Source of the DNA: Crateriforma sp964453205
GTDB lineage: Bacteria; Planctomycetota; Planctomycetia; Pirellulales; Pirellulaceae
Direction of reading: 5' to 3'
Assembly: GCA_964453205.1 (NCBI GenBank)
Contig: CAYVRC010000005.1
Span: 1 to 64,000 of the forward strand
Length of the DNA stretch: 64,000 bases
Shown here: positions 34,868 through 42,532 of the stretch, piece after piece
Position numbering within the stretch: position 1 is the stretch's first letter
Layout: each line of letters begins with the position of its first letter
Notes under the pieces: generated by a model
What the model was told of the DNA's origin: nothing
The model's database searches: none
The model's input: only the letters and a program-made list of their open reading frames with translations
Program-made: the position numbers and the translations under genes

Positions 34868-35295
34868 TTCCGATGGCTGTTCACATCAAAAAGTCGACGG
34901 TCGCCGGGACGCTCAGTCTGACGCCATTGATCGATGTCGTGTTTTTGTTGCTGATCTTCTTTTTGGTCACCAGCGAGTTCGAAGACGAGGAACGTCGTTT
35001 GGATATCGTGTTGCCGACCGCGACCAGTGCGGCACCGATGACCAGTCGCCCGCGTGAGATCGTGATCGACGTCGACGCGGAAGGTGCGGTCTATCTGCGT
35101 GGGCGAATCACGGACCTGGAGGAACTGGAAAGATTGTTGTCCGCCGCCGTGGCTGACAATCCGGCCGACCAGTCTGTCGTCATCCGCGCCGATCGCGACG
35201 CCACGTTTCAACCGGTCGTCAGCGTGATGGACGTTTGCAACCGTACCGGAATATCGGATTACAGCGTGACCACCAAAGAAGGACCGCAGGGTTGA
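34864..35295 (+). CDS. ExbD/TolR-family biopolymer transport protein
   Basis: About 143 aa. One N-terminal transmembrane helix, TPLIDVVFLLLIFFLVTSEF, carries the proton-accepting Asp of ExbD/TolR. The periplasmic domain follows (about 45-140), with VVIRADRDATFQPVVSVMDV as the typical C-terminal block. GTG 34864 overlaps the ExbB stop; ATG 34873 is the alternative. The stop overlaps a TTG start of the next gene. With the ExbB protein it forms the stator-like motor of a Ton/Tol/Mot-type complex. Confidence 0.93.
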   Translation: MIPMAVHIKKSTVAGTLSLTPLIDVVFLLLIFFLVTSEFEDEERRLDIVLPTATSAAPMTSRPREIVIDVDAEGAVYLRGRITDLEELERLLSAAVADNPADQSVVIRADRDATFQPVVSVMDVCNRTGISDYSVTTKEGPQG

Positions 35296-38051
35296 TCGAC
35301 GACGACCGTTTCGACCAAGACGCCTGGGACGAACACGCATCGGATCGGATGTGGCCGCTGGATTTGGCGTTGGTCGCCGCGGCGGGGTTGGTATTGGCGA
35401 TCATTTTTACCCGTTTCCGCTTCGACGATCCGCATTGGTTGTACAACGCCTGGACTTACGTGATCGCGGTGCCGGTGATCACGTTGGCTCTCGCGTTGTT
35501 GCTGCGAAACCTTGTCAGTCAAAACGTCCAAAAGTCGATCCAGTTGGGATTCTTGACCAGTGTTTTCGTTCACCTGACGTTGCTGTTGGTTGCGGTGCGT
35601 TGGGTGATTTTTCCGGCGTACTTTCCCGAGGCTTTCATGGGCGTCAAGGCGGAACGGAAACCGATCCGCAAGACGGTTCCGGAGTACGTCTTTGAAGCAC
35701 CGACCGAATCGACCGTCGCGCCGGACTGGGCCAAACCGGTCGACGCGGAAACGGCTTCGCGGGTCTTGCCGGAGCAGCCGCGACGGCTGCCGCCCCAGGA
35801 CGAAGTCGCCACGAAGATCGAGATGCCTCAGCCCGAGTTGCCCAGCGATCCGATGGAGCAAGCGTTTTTGAAACTTCGCGAGGATCCGGCCCAGTCTCAA
35901 CCCCGGCCCGCCGACGAGCCGGCGAAACTGGCCCGACAGCCGACCCGCCCTCCGCAGCCGGACCCGTCGCTGTTGGACAACCCGATCGCACCGGAAACCG
36001 CATCGGCACAGTCGACGCCCAGCGACGCTGCCGCGCCCGAACGGTCGACCGAGACCTCGTTGCCCGGCCGGGATCGGTTGCGATCCATGCCCGCGGCGGA
36101 TTCGTTGGCCGCGCTCGCCGATCTCGCTCCCGAACCGGTTCCCGCGGCCGGCGGACGACCGTCGCCGCGGATGTCGCTTCGCCAAGACAGCGCCTTGCCG
36201 TCGGTTTCGGACCGGAGCGTCGTGCGATCGCGGGATCGGCGACGCAGCGAAAACGGACCGGTCGGCGTGACGCCGTCGGCACCGACGGTCGCGATCGCGA
36301 TCGAAAGGGCGGACGATTCACGTCGACTATCGCCACAGCCGTTGCCGTCCGCCGAATCGTCGGAATCACGCTTGCAGCGTTCGGCGATGTCGTCGCTTGC
36401 CGAGCTGCCCGACGTGCTGCCCGGCCGACCGCTGTTGGCCGCCGACGACGCCACGCCGTCGTCGCTGCTCCGCGATCCGCGGGGCAGTGACCGGTTGCCA
36501 GACCTGACCGACGCCGGCCCGCGACAACCGACGCGGCCGTCGACGCGGCGAGCCGAGCTGGGCATGGGTGCGGTGGGGACAAAGATCAAGATTCCCGGCA
36601 TGGCGGTCGCCGATGCGTCGGCGGCCGCCGGCGGTGACGAAGCCGCACGGGCGGACATCCCCCGTGACCGCGTCGGCCGGCAAAGCGAGTCGACCCGAAC
36701 GAACAACGCCCCGGACCGGTCGGCCGCTTTTGCCGCGTCGCAGCCGATCGCGATCCCGTCGGACGTGATGGCACCGCTGGGACCGGCCGGGCTGTCGCGT
36801 CGCGGGTCGGATTCCCCGGGCGTGATCCGTGACGACGACCGACCGCGTGTCGCCGCGCTGGATTTGAAGTCGTTGCCGCGGCCCCGTCGCGACGTGGGCG
36901 GTCCGGTGACGCCGGCCGGTAGCCAAGTCACCGCGGTCCAGCCCTTCAACCGACGGGCGATGCGCACCGAAGCCGGCGCGGCGCCCGCGCCGGCCGGTAT
37001 GGTCGGGCCGGCCACCGAGGAAGCGATCGAGTTGGGCTTGGCTTATCTGTCCGAGCTCCAGAACGACGACGGAAGCTGGTCGCTGCAGGGTCACGGTGGC
37101 GACGTGATCTTGAAAAGTGATACCGCGGCAACGGGCATGTGCCTGTTGGCTTTTCAAGGTGCCGGTTACACGCACAAGCAACATCGCTATGCCGGCGTGG
37201 TGGCCAAGGGGTTGCAGTTTTTGCGCAGCATCCAACGGACCAACGGCGATCTGTTTCGCCCCGAGGACAGCATCAGCAACCGCAACGTCGCCTTGTACAG
37301 CCACGGGATCGCGGCGTTGGCGATGAGCGAAGCGTTCGGAATGACTCAAGATCCGGAATTACGTGAGCCCGCGCAGCTTGCCTTGGATTACATCGTCGCG
37401 ACACAGCATCGACGTCGCGGCGGCTGGCGATACACGCCACAAATTAGCGCCGATACCAGCGTGACCGGCTGGATGATGATGGCGCTCAAGAGCGGCGAAT
37501 TGGCCGGCCTGGACGTCGAACCGTCGGCTTACCAAGGCATCGAACGTTGGCTGGACTTTGCCCGCGAAAGCCCGGATCGGGAAGACCGATATCGTTACGA
37601 CCCTTTCGCGCCCGACACGCCGACGCAGCGTCACGGCCGCTTCGTCACGCCGACGATGACATCGGTCGGGATGCTGATGCGAATGTACCTGGGTTGGCGA
37701 CGCGACCGCCCCGAAATGCAATCGGCGGCCGAGTACTTGTTGCAGTATCCGCCGGAGATCGGCACGCCGACATCGCCACAACGGGATACCTACTACTGGT
37801 ACTACGCGACACAGGTGATGTTCCACATGGGCGGCGATCATTGGGAACGCTGGAACCGTTCCCTGAACCCAGTCTTGCTGAACGGTCAGATCAAACGTGG
37901 GCCCGACACCGGCAGCTGGGATCCCGATTCGCCCGTCCCCGATCGCTGGGCACCTCATGCCGGACGTTTGTATGTGACGGCAATGAACTTACTGAACTTG
38001 GAAGTCTATTACCGGCACCTGCCGATCTACGACGACGCCGCCGCCGATTGA
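35292..38051 (+). CDS. Membrane protein with proline-rich linker and squalene-cyclase-like toroid domain
   Basis: About 919 aa from TTG 35292 (TTGA overlap with the ExbD stop); ATG 35349 is the alternative. Three helices near the N-terminus (LALVAAAGLVLAIIF; YVIAVPVITLALALLL; SVFVHLTLLLVAVRWVIF) anchor it. Residues about 125-570 are low complexity, rich in Pro, Arg, Ser, Asp. The C-terminal ~340 residues form an alpha/alpha-toroid of the prenyltransferase/squalene-oxidase-repeat type: GLAYLSELQNDDGSW, HRRRGGWRYTPQ and DTGSWDP are QW-like. The cyclase D-x-D-D acid motif is absent (SDTAATGM instead), so a binding rather than terpene-cyclising role is likely. It may be the energised partner of the ExbBD motor. 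Confidence 0.85.
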   Translation: MIDDDRFDQDAWDEHASDRMWPLDLALVAAAGLVLAIIFTRFRFDDPHWLYNAWTYVIAVPVITLALALLLRNLVSQNVQKSIQLGFLTSVFVHLTLLLVAVRWVIFPAYFPEAFMGVKAERKPIRKTVPEYVFEAPTESTVAPDWAKPVDAETASRVLPEQPRRLPPQDEVATKIEMPQPELPSDPMEQAFLKLREDPAQSQPRPADEPAKLARQPTRPPQPDPSLLDNPIAPETASAQSTPSDAAAPERSTETSLPGRDRLRSMPAADSLAALADLAPEPVPAAGGRPSPRMSLRQDSALPSVSDRSVVRSRDRRRSENGPVGVTPSAPTVAIAIERADDSRRLSPQPLPSAESSESRLQRSAMSSLAELPDVLPGRPLLAADDATPSSLLRDPRGSDRLPDLTDAGPRQPTRPSTRRAELGMGAVGTKIKIPGMAVADASAAAGGDEAARADIPRDRVGRQSESTRTNNAPDRSAAFAASQPIAIPSDVMAPLGPAGLSRRGSDSPGVIRDDDRPRVAALDLKSLPRPRRDVGGPVTPAGSQVTAVQPFNRRAMRTEAGAAPAPAGMVGPATEEAIELGLAYLSELQNDDGSWSLQGHGGDVILKSDTAATGMCLLAFQGAGYTHKQHRYAGVVAKGLQFLRSIQRTNGDLFRPEDSISNRNVALYSHGIAALAMSEAFGMTQDPELREPAQLALDYIVATQHRRRGGWRYTPQISADTSVTGWMMMALKSGELAGLDVEPSAYQGIERWLDFARESPDREDRYRYDPFAPDTPTQRHGRFVTPTMTSVGMLMRMYLGWRRDRPEMQSAAEYLLQYPPEIGTPTSPQRDTYYWYYATQVMFHMGGDHWERWNRSLNPVLLNGQIKRGPDTGSWDPDSPVPDRWAPHAGRLYVTAMNLLNLEVYYRHLPIYDDAAAD

Positions 38052-38164
38052 CGAAATGTGGTATACCCGTGCCTGAGTGAATCGCTGGAAGGTCGGCGAA
38101 GGGTCGTCAGGATCGCGTCGTCGCGGTGATGACCGTTTCTTTGGACACTAATCTTGAGAGCCCC

Positions 38165-39214
38165 ATGCTGCCGCTAATCGCGTTTCTGTTCGGGTTGTTG
38201 CTTTACGCCGGCACTCGCGTCTTGATCGGATGTTTGTACACCGTCGCGCCGGACCAACGTGCCGTCGTGACCAGTTTCGGAGCCGCCCAGACGATCCCCG
38301 GCATGCCCTACGCGTCGGCCGAAATGGAAGACGACGCCCCGCTGAGCGAAGACGAACGGGAGCGTTACGAATATCCCAACGTCGATGTGATCGGACCCGG
38401 CGGACCCTATTTTAAAATGCCTTGGCAAAAGGTTCACAAGGTCAGCGTCGCCACGCAGGCCGTCGACCTGTCCTGGGATCCGACGAAAGCCCAAAACACC
38501 ATCGAAGCGGTCACCAAGGACAACTTGACCACGGGCGTCAACGGTCAACTCCGTTACCGCGTCAGCGAAAACAACCTTTATCCGTTCTTGTTCGGCGTCA
38601 GCAGTCCGCTGGAACACGTGATGGGCTTTTTCGTCTCCGTCTTGCGAGAACGGATCGCCAACTTTGTCGATCCCAAAGGCCAAAGCTTGCTGACCGATCA
38701 GGAGCTTTCCGACGACGTGGCGGGTGACGGTCAGACGATCCCGGCCAGCACCAGTGCCGTCGAACTATCCGAAGGCGTCAGCATCAACGACCTGCGAAAG
38801 AACCTGCCGCTGCTGAATCAGTACATGGAGGAGCAGTGTCGATCGACCACCGGCCGATACGGCATCGAACTGGACGCCGCGTTGATCACGGAAATCGATC
38901 CCCCGGCCGAAGTCGATCGGGCTTTGTCCGCGATCAACAGCACGCGAAACCAAGTCGCCGCCGACATCAGCACCGCACGGGCCGACGCCGAACAACAAAT
39001 CACGATGAGTGCCCGCGCGGTCGAAATCGCCACCAACAACGCACAAGCCGAAGTCGCGCCGCTAGAAGAACTGGCCGCGACCCTGGCGGCGATCAAGAAA
39101 GAAGGCGGATCGGCTTGCCTGCAGGCTTATCTCCGCAACGCCCGCGTGCCCCTGTTCAAACGTGCCGGGCGTGTCGTGCACACGATGGGCGGCGTCGCCA
39201 AAGGAGCCAACTGA
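38165..39214 (+). CDS. SPFH/band-7 domain protein 1
   Basis: About 349 aa from ATG 38165 (ATG 38126 or 38129 are alternatives). An N-terminal transmembrane helix (LPLIAFLFGLLLYAGTRVLI) precedes a band-7 domain (about 20-205), identified by VAPDQRAVVTSFG, GGPYFKMPWQKVHKVSVAT, AVTKDNLTTGVNGQLRYRV and VLRERIANFVD. An acidic insertion (MEDDAPLSEDERERYEYP) splits the domain early. A helical, Ala/Glu-rich coiled-coil region follows (about 265-330). SPFH proteins form oligomeric cages or rafts that scaffold proteases and lipids. The stop overlaps the start of the second band-7 gene (TGATG). Confidence 0.85.
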   Translation: MLPLIAFLFGLLLYAGTRVLIGCLYTVAPDQRAVVTSFGAAQTIPGMPYASAEMEDDAPLSEDERERYEYPNVDVIGPGGPYFKMPWQKVHKVSVATQAVDLSWDPTKAQNTIEAVTKDNLTTGVNGQLRYRVSENNLYPFLFGVSSPLEHVMGFFVSVLRERIANFVDPKGQSLLTDQELSDDVAGDGQTIPASTSAVELSEGVSINDLRKNLPLLNQYMEEQCRSTTGRYGIELDAALITEIDPPAEVDRALSAINSTRNQVAADISTARADAEQQITMSARAVEIATNNAQAEVAPLEELAATLAAIKKEGGSACLQAYLRNARVPLFKRAGRVVHTMGGVAKGAN

Positions 39215-40095
39215 TGTTGTCGATTTTTTCTTTTGTCGCCGGATTTCTGTTGATCCCGATCCTCCTGGGTTTGGCACGTGCCTTTGGCATCTACACCTGC
39301 GTGGAAGAATGTCAGGCCCAGGTCTTCACGCTGTTCGGCAAAGTCATCGGTACGATCGACATCGCCGGATTGCACTTTCCGATCGCGTACTTCGGCCCCC
39401 GGGCTTTGCTGATCCCGTTCTTCGGCAAACGTTACGTCGTCAGCACGGCGCTCCGCCAACACTATTTGCGCAGCCAAATGGTCAATAGCGAGGAAGGAAC
39501 GCCGATGGGCGTGGGCATCTGGTACGAGATGCAGGTGAAGGATCCCGTCGCGTATTTGTTCATCAACGCCAATCCCGACGGATCATTGCAGGCCAACGTG
39601 ACCAGTTCGACGATCAGCACGCTCAGTAATCTGGAAATGGAAAAGATGCTGGAAGATCGTCACAGCCTCAGCCGGACGGTCCGCCAAGCCGTCTCGCCGC
39701 TGTCAGAAAAATGGGGCTACCGGTTGGGCAGTGTCTACATTCGCAAAGTCGAATTCACGGACATCCAAATGGTCCAAAACATCACGGAAAAAGTCGTCAA
39801 ACGATTGGTGCAAGTCACCAGCGCGATGAAACAAGACGGTGAAAACCGGGTCGGCCTGATCTTCAGCGAGACCGCCTACAAGGTGTCACAAAAGATGGCC
39901 GAAGCCTCCGCCGCGCGGCCGGACATCGTCGGCAAAAAACTGAACGAAATCGCCAAACGGGACCCGGAAATATTGGACACCCTGTTGGAAGTCATGGAGA
40001 TCGAGAACCTGCTGGCCTCCGACGCCAAAGTCGACATGCTGCCCGGCAGCAGCAATCTGCTGATTCAATTGGGCGGATCGTCCAAATCCCAGTAG
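39214..40095 (+). CDS. SPFH/band-7 domain protein 2
   Basis: 293 aa. N-terminal transmembrane helix (LSIFSFVAGFLLIPILLGLA) then a band-7 domain: CVEECQAQVFTLFGKVIGTI, GPRALLIPFFGKRYVVSTA, GVGIWYEMQVKDPVAYLFI and SRTVRQAVSPLSEKWGYRLG. A short helical tail ends in LLIQLGGSSKSQ. It differs clearly from protein 1 and starts one base inside that gene's stop, so the pair probably forms hetero-oligomers, like HflK/HflC. No FtsH or NfeD gene is adjacent. Function unassigned. It converges with bioC. Confidence 0.82.
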   Translation: MLSIFSFVAGFLLIPILLGLARAFGIYTCVEECQAQVFTLFGKVIGTIDIAGLHFPIAYFGPRALLIPFFGKRYVVSTALRQHYLRSQMVNSEEGTPMGVGIWYEMQVKDPVAYLFINANPDGSLQANVTSSTISTLSNLEMEKMLEDRHSLSRTVRQAVSPLSEKWGYRLGSVYIRKVEFTDIQMVQNITEKVVKRLVQVTSAMKQDGENRVGLIFSETAYKVSQKMAEASAARPDIVGKKLNEIAKRDPEILDTLLEVMEIENLLASDAKVDMLPGSSNLLIQLGGSSKSQ

Positions 40096-40115
40096 GGGAC
40101 GAGCAGGAATCCGCT

Positions 40116-40922
40116 TCACCGGTCATTTTTCTTCGCCACCATGAATCCGACTTGATACGTCGCGACGACGCGGTCCTCGGTGTCACGATGCCGCGAATCA
40201 TAGTCGGATTTCAGCGCCTTGATTTCGCCACGTGTCAGAGGCGTCTCCGCCCGAGAAACCTCGCCTCCGGTCAAGCCTTGTTCGTGCAATGCTTTCAACA
40301 GTTCGTCGGCACCGGAATGTCGGACGGTAAAACTCTGTTCATGTTGATGGAGCAACTGCCACTGCACGGTCGCCGCCGCATCGGCCAGTTTCGCCATGTC
40401 GGGCAATGTGGCGCGGGGCGGTTTGAGCGGCGCGACTCGCAAACGGGACGCGTGAAGTTCTCGTAACGTGCCACGGAGCATGACCGCGATCGCGACATGG
40501 CCGCCGGATTCCAGCGATCCGTCGATCGCGTGAAAGGCTCTGTCGATCGGAAACACCCAGTGCAAAGATGAAGCGCTGACGACCAAGGGGTAAGGCTGCG
40601 GCGAATCGAATTCGCAAACGTCCGAAGCGAACCACCGCATGTCGTCGGGATCGCCAAGATTTCGTCTCGCCTGATCGACCATTTTCGCGGACAAATCGAT
40701 CGCGGTGATAAGGGTCGTCGGCCGCGACCGACGCAGCCGAATCGTCAGTCGCCCCGTGCCACAGCCGATTTCCAACAGCCGGTCCGCCGGCGGCACGTTT
40801 TCCAACATTGCGATCACCCCCGCGGCGACCTGATCTTGAATCAATGAGTGTTTGTCGTACGACCGGGCGGCCGCCGAAAACCGCGATCGGATGTCATTGT
40901 CTTGGCCGGGTGACGCCCGCAT
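40116..40922 (-). CDS. bioC: Malonyl-ACP O-methyltransferase
   Basis: About 268 aa from ATG 40922 (a TTG at 40943 is in frame). The N-terminus IRSRFSAAARSYDKHSLIQD matches the BioC opening, and LLEIGCGTGRLTIRLRRS is the SAM-binding motif I, followed by ITAIDLSAKMVDQARRN. BioC methylates malonyl-ACP so that fatty-acid synthase can extend it to pimeloyl-ACP methyl ester, the early biotin precursor. The adjacent upstream gene encodes a BioH-like esterase that would remove the methyl group. The two overlap by 29 nt. Assignment from motif and context is good but not proof against generic class I methyltransferases. Confidence 0.85.
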   Translation of the reverse strand: MRASPGQDNDIRSRFSAAARSYDKHSLIQDQVAAGVIAMLENVPPADRLLEIGCGTGRLTIRLRRSRPTTLITAIDLSAKMVDQARRNLGDPDDMRWFASDVCEFDSPQPYPLVVSASSLHWVFPIDRAFHAIDGSLESGGHVAIAVMLRGTLRELHASRLRVAPLKPPRATLPDMAKLADAAATVQWQLLHQHEQSFTVRHSGADELLKALHEQGLTGGEVSRAETPLTRGEIKALKSDYDSRHRDTEDRVVATYQVGFMVAKKNDR

Positions 40923-41592
40923 GTTGTTTCCAAAATTCCGCAATTTCCGCGGCGACCCGCTGCGGATTTCGCAGCGGCAAATCGTGACCGACGTCGTCGA
41001 AGGTCCGTAGGACGGAGCCGGGAATTCGCCGCGCCAGGTCGTCTGCCGCGTCCGGCGAGATCACTCGATCCTGCCGCCCGTGAAGGATCAACGTGGCGGG
41101 CATCGACTGGCCGTCGATCCGGCGAAGGTCCGCCCGACCAAGGTACTCTAGCCCATCGATCAAGATCTCGGAATCACCGCCGGCCAACCGCTCGGCCAGT
41201 CGCTCGGCCTGGTCCGGGTCGACTACCGCGGGCGCGGCGGTCCGTTCGTAAAACTTTCTCAGCGTCGGCACCGGACGTCGCTTGCACCCCAGCATCATCG
41301 CCCGGATTTCGGCCGGCGGAACGCCGTGCGGGGAATCCGCGTCGGCGCAAAACCTGGCCGTGCTGCTGATCAGACACAACGCCGCGACCGAGGTCGGATC
41401 TTTCAGTGTCGCCTCCAAGGCCGACATGCCACCCAACGACCAGCCGACCAAAAAAAACGGACCGCCGACGGGAATCGAATCAGACGCCGCCAGCGTTTCG
41501 ACGTCGAACCCCGACGACAGCTCAGCGGCCAACGGAGTCATCGCCGCTGCATCGAACGCCCATCCGGCGACCAGCAACAACTTGGGTTTCAT
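40894..41592 (-). CDS. bioH: Pimeloyl-ACP methyl ester carboxylesterase (BioH-like alpha/beta hydrolase)
   Basis: About 232 aa from ATG 41592. Starts KPKLLLVAGWAFDAAAMTPL, with oxyanion region at GWAFD. The nucleophile Ser is in FLVGWSLGGMSAL, the Asp in LILHGRQDRVISPDAAD, and the His in DVGHDLPLRNP, a complete catalytic triad in normal order and spacing. GWSLGG and small size are characteristic of BioH. It would hydrolyse the methyl ester made by BioC, releasing pimeloyl-ACP for BioF. It lies 10 nt downstream of a PRMT-like methyltransferase gene and overlaps bioC. A cap domain (about 105-165) is present. Confidence 0.85.
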   Translation of the reverse strand: MKPKLLLVAGWAFDAAAMTPLAAELSSGFDVETLAASDSIPVGGPFFLVGWSLGGMSALEATLKDPTSVAALCLISSTARFCADADSPHGVPPAEIRAMMLGCKRRPVPTLRKFYERTAAPAVVDPDQAERLAERLAGGDSEILIDGLEYLGRADLRRIDGQSMPATLILHGRQDRVISPDAADDLARRIPGSVLRTFDDVGHDLPLRNPQRVAAEIAEFWKQHAGVTRPRQ

Positions 41593-41602
41593 GGTCGCAT
41601 GA

Positions 41603-42532
41603 TCATGTCGCGCGAACCGACAGCGATTCCTGAAGGGCGTCCACGTCGCCACCGGCGTGGTAATCGAACCGAAGATCGACAAGTCGTCCGGGCGAAACGT
41701 CGACAGGACCGTCGATCGGCAACACCAAACATTGGTTCGGCCACGTGATCGCGTGCTGTGCCGCCTCGTCAACCGTCAGAACGTTTTGCGTCACGAATCG
41801 AACGGCATTCAGGCACCCTCCGTTTTCGACAGCCGACTGTCTTTCGATTTGAAATCGCTGGGGAATCGTTTCGTGATAGGCAACGCTCGCGTAAGGCTGC
41901 AGGGCGCTCAACGGAATCGTCCCCGGCTGGTCTTGCAGGGGAGCTTGAAACATCGGAACCGGCGCATGGTAGCCGTCAAAGTCGAAACACTGTTGGACCG
42001 GCTGAACCATCAGGATGGAAACTTCCGGAATAAACACGGGCAAGCCGACGGCGGACGACTTCGTCTCGAACCTCCGTTTGTAATTCTTTTTGAAAGCATC
42101 GATGACGCTCGCTTGCTTTTCGCGTAGCAAACCGACATGCAACATCTCGCAGATCACCGCGTCCACCGGTGTTTCGGGAACGAACTCCGTGGCGTCCGCC
42201 TGAACGACCGTCACGTGATCCGACAGCCCATTCAAGTCGACGAATCGACGTGACGCGGCGACCAGTTCCGGGTTCCGTTCGACACAGGTCACCCGAGCAC
42301 CGCGACGAGCCGCGAACGACGACAGGATCCCCGTCCCGCCCCCGAGTTCGACGACGTGCATGCCCGGTCGGACGACCAAGTCAATGGCTTGCCGGAAAGC
42401 CCCCATGCGGTCCGCATCTTGCAGCATGTTGTAGTGATACAACAGCGGAATGTACTGGCCCAGTAAGTTTTCTGGGGCCGGCGTTTCAGTCGCGCCGATG
42501 GACGGCGAATCGATCGTTTGCAGGTCGTTCAT
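41603..42532 (-). CDS. PRMT-like protein methyltransferase
   Basis: About 309 aa from ATG 42532, which overlaps the upstream ceramidase stop (ATGA). An N-terminal helical segment (QYIPLLYHYNMLQDADRMGA) precedes SAM motif VVELGGGTGILSSFAARRGA with the acidic residue in CVERNPELVAASRRF. DAVICEMLHVGLLREKQ reproduces the protein-arginine-methyltransferase double-E loop: two Glu nine residues apart. Near the C-terminus, ITWPNQCLVLPIDGPVDVSPG resembles the PRMT THW loop and beta-barrel. Such PRMT-type enzymes are mostly eukaryotic, so a bacterial copy is notable. Substrate unknown; location before bioH suggests coupling with fatty-acid or biotin metabolism, or mere neighbourhood. Confidence 0.75.
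   Translation of the reverse strand: MNDLQTIDSPSIGATETPAPENLLGQYIPLLYHYNMLQDADRMGAFRQAIDLVVRPGMHVVELGGGTGILSSFAARRGARVTCVERNPELVAASRRFVDLNGLSDHVTVVQADATEFVPETPVDAVICEMLHVGLLREKQASVIDAFKKNYKRRFETKSSAVGLPVFIPEVSILMVQPVQQCFDFDGYHAPVPMFQAPLQDQPGTIPLSALQPYASVAYHETIPQRFQIERQSAVENGGCLNAVRFVTQNVLTVDEAAQHAITWPNQCLVLPIDGPVDVSPGRLVDLRFDYHAGGDVDALQESLSVRAT

Noticed and set aside
38836..39213. Extended form of the second band-7 protein starting inside the first
   Set aside because: The added 126 residues are out-of-frame readings of band-7 gene 1; ATG 39214 gives the normal N-terminal helix.
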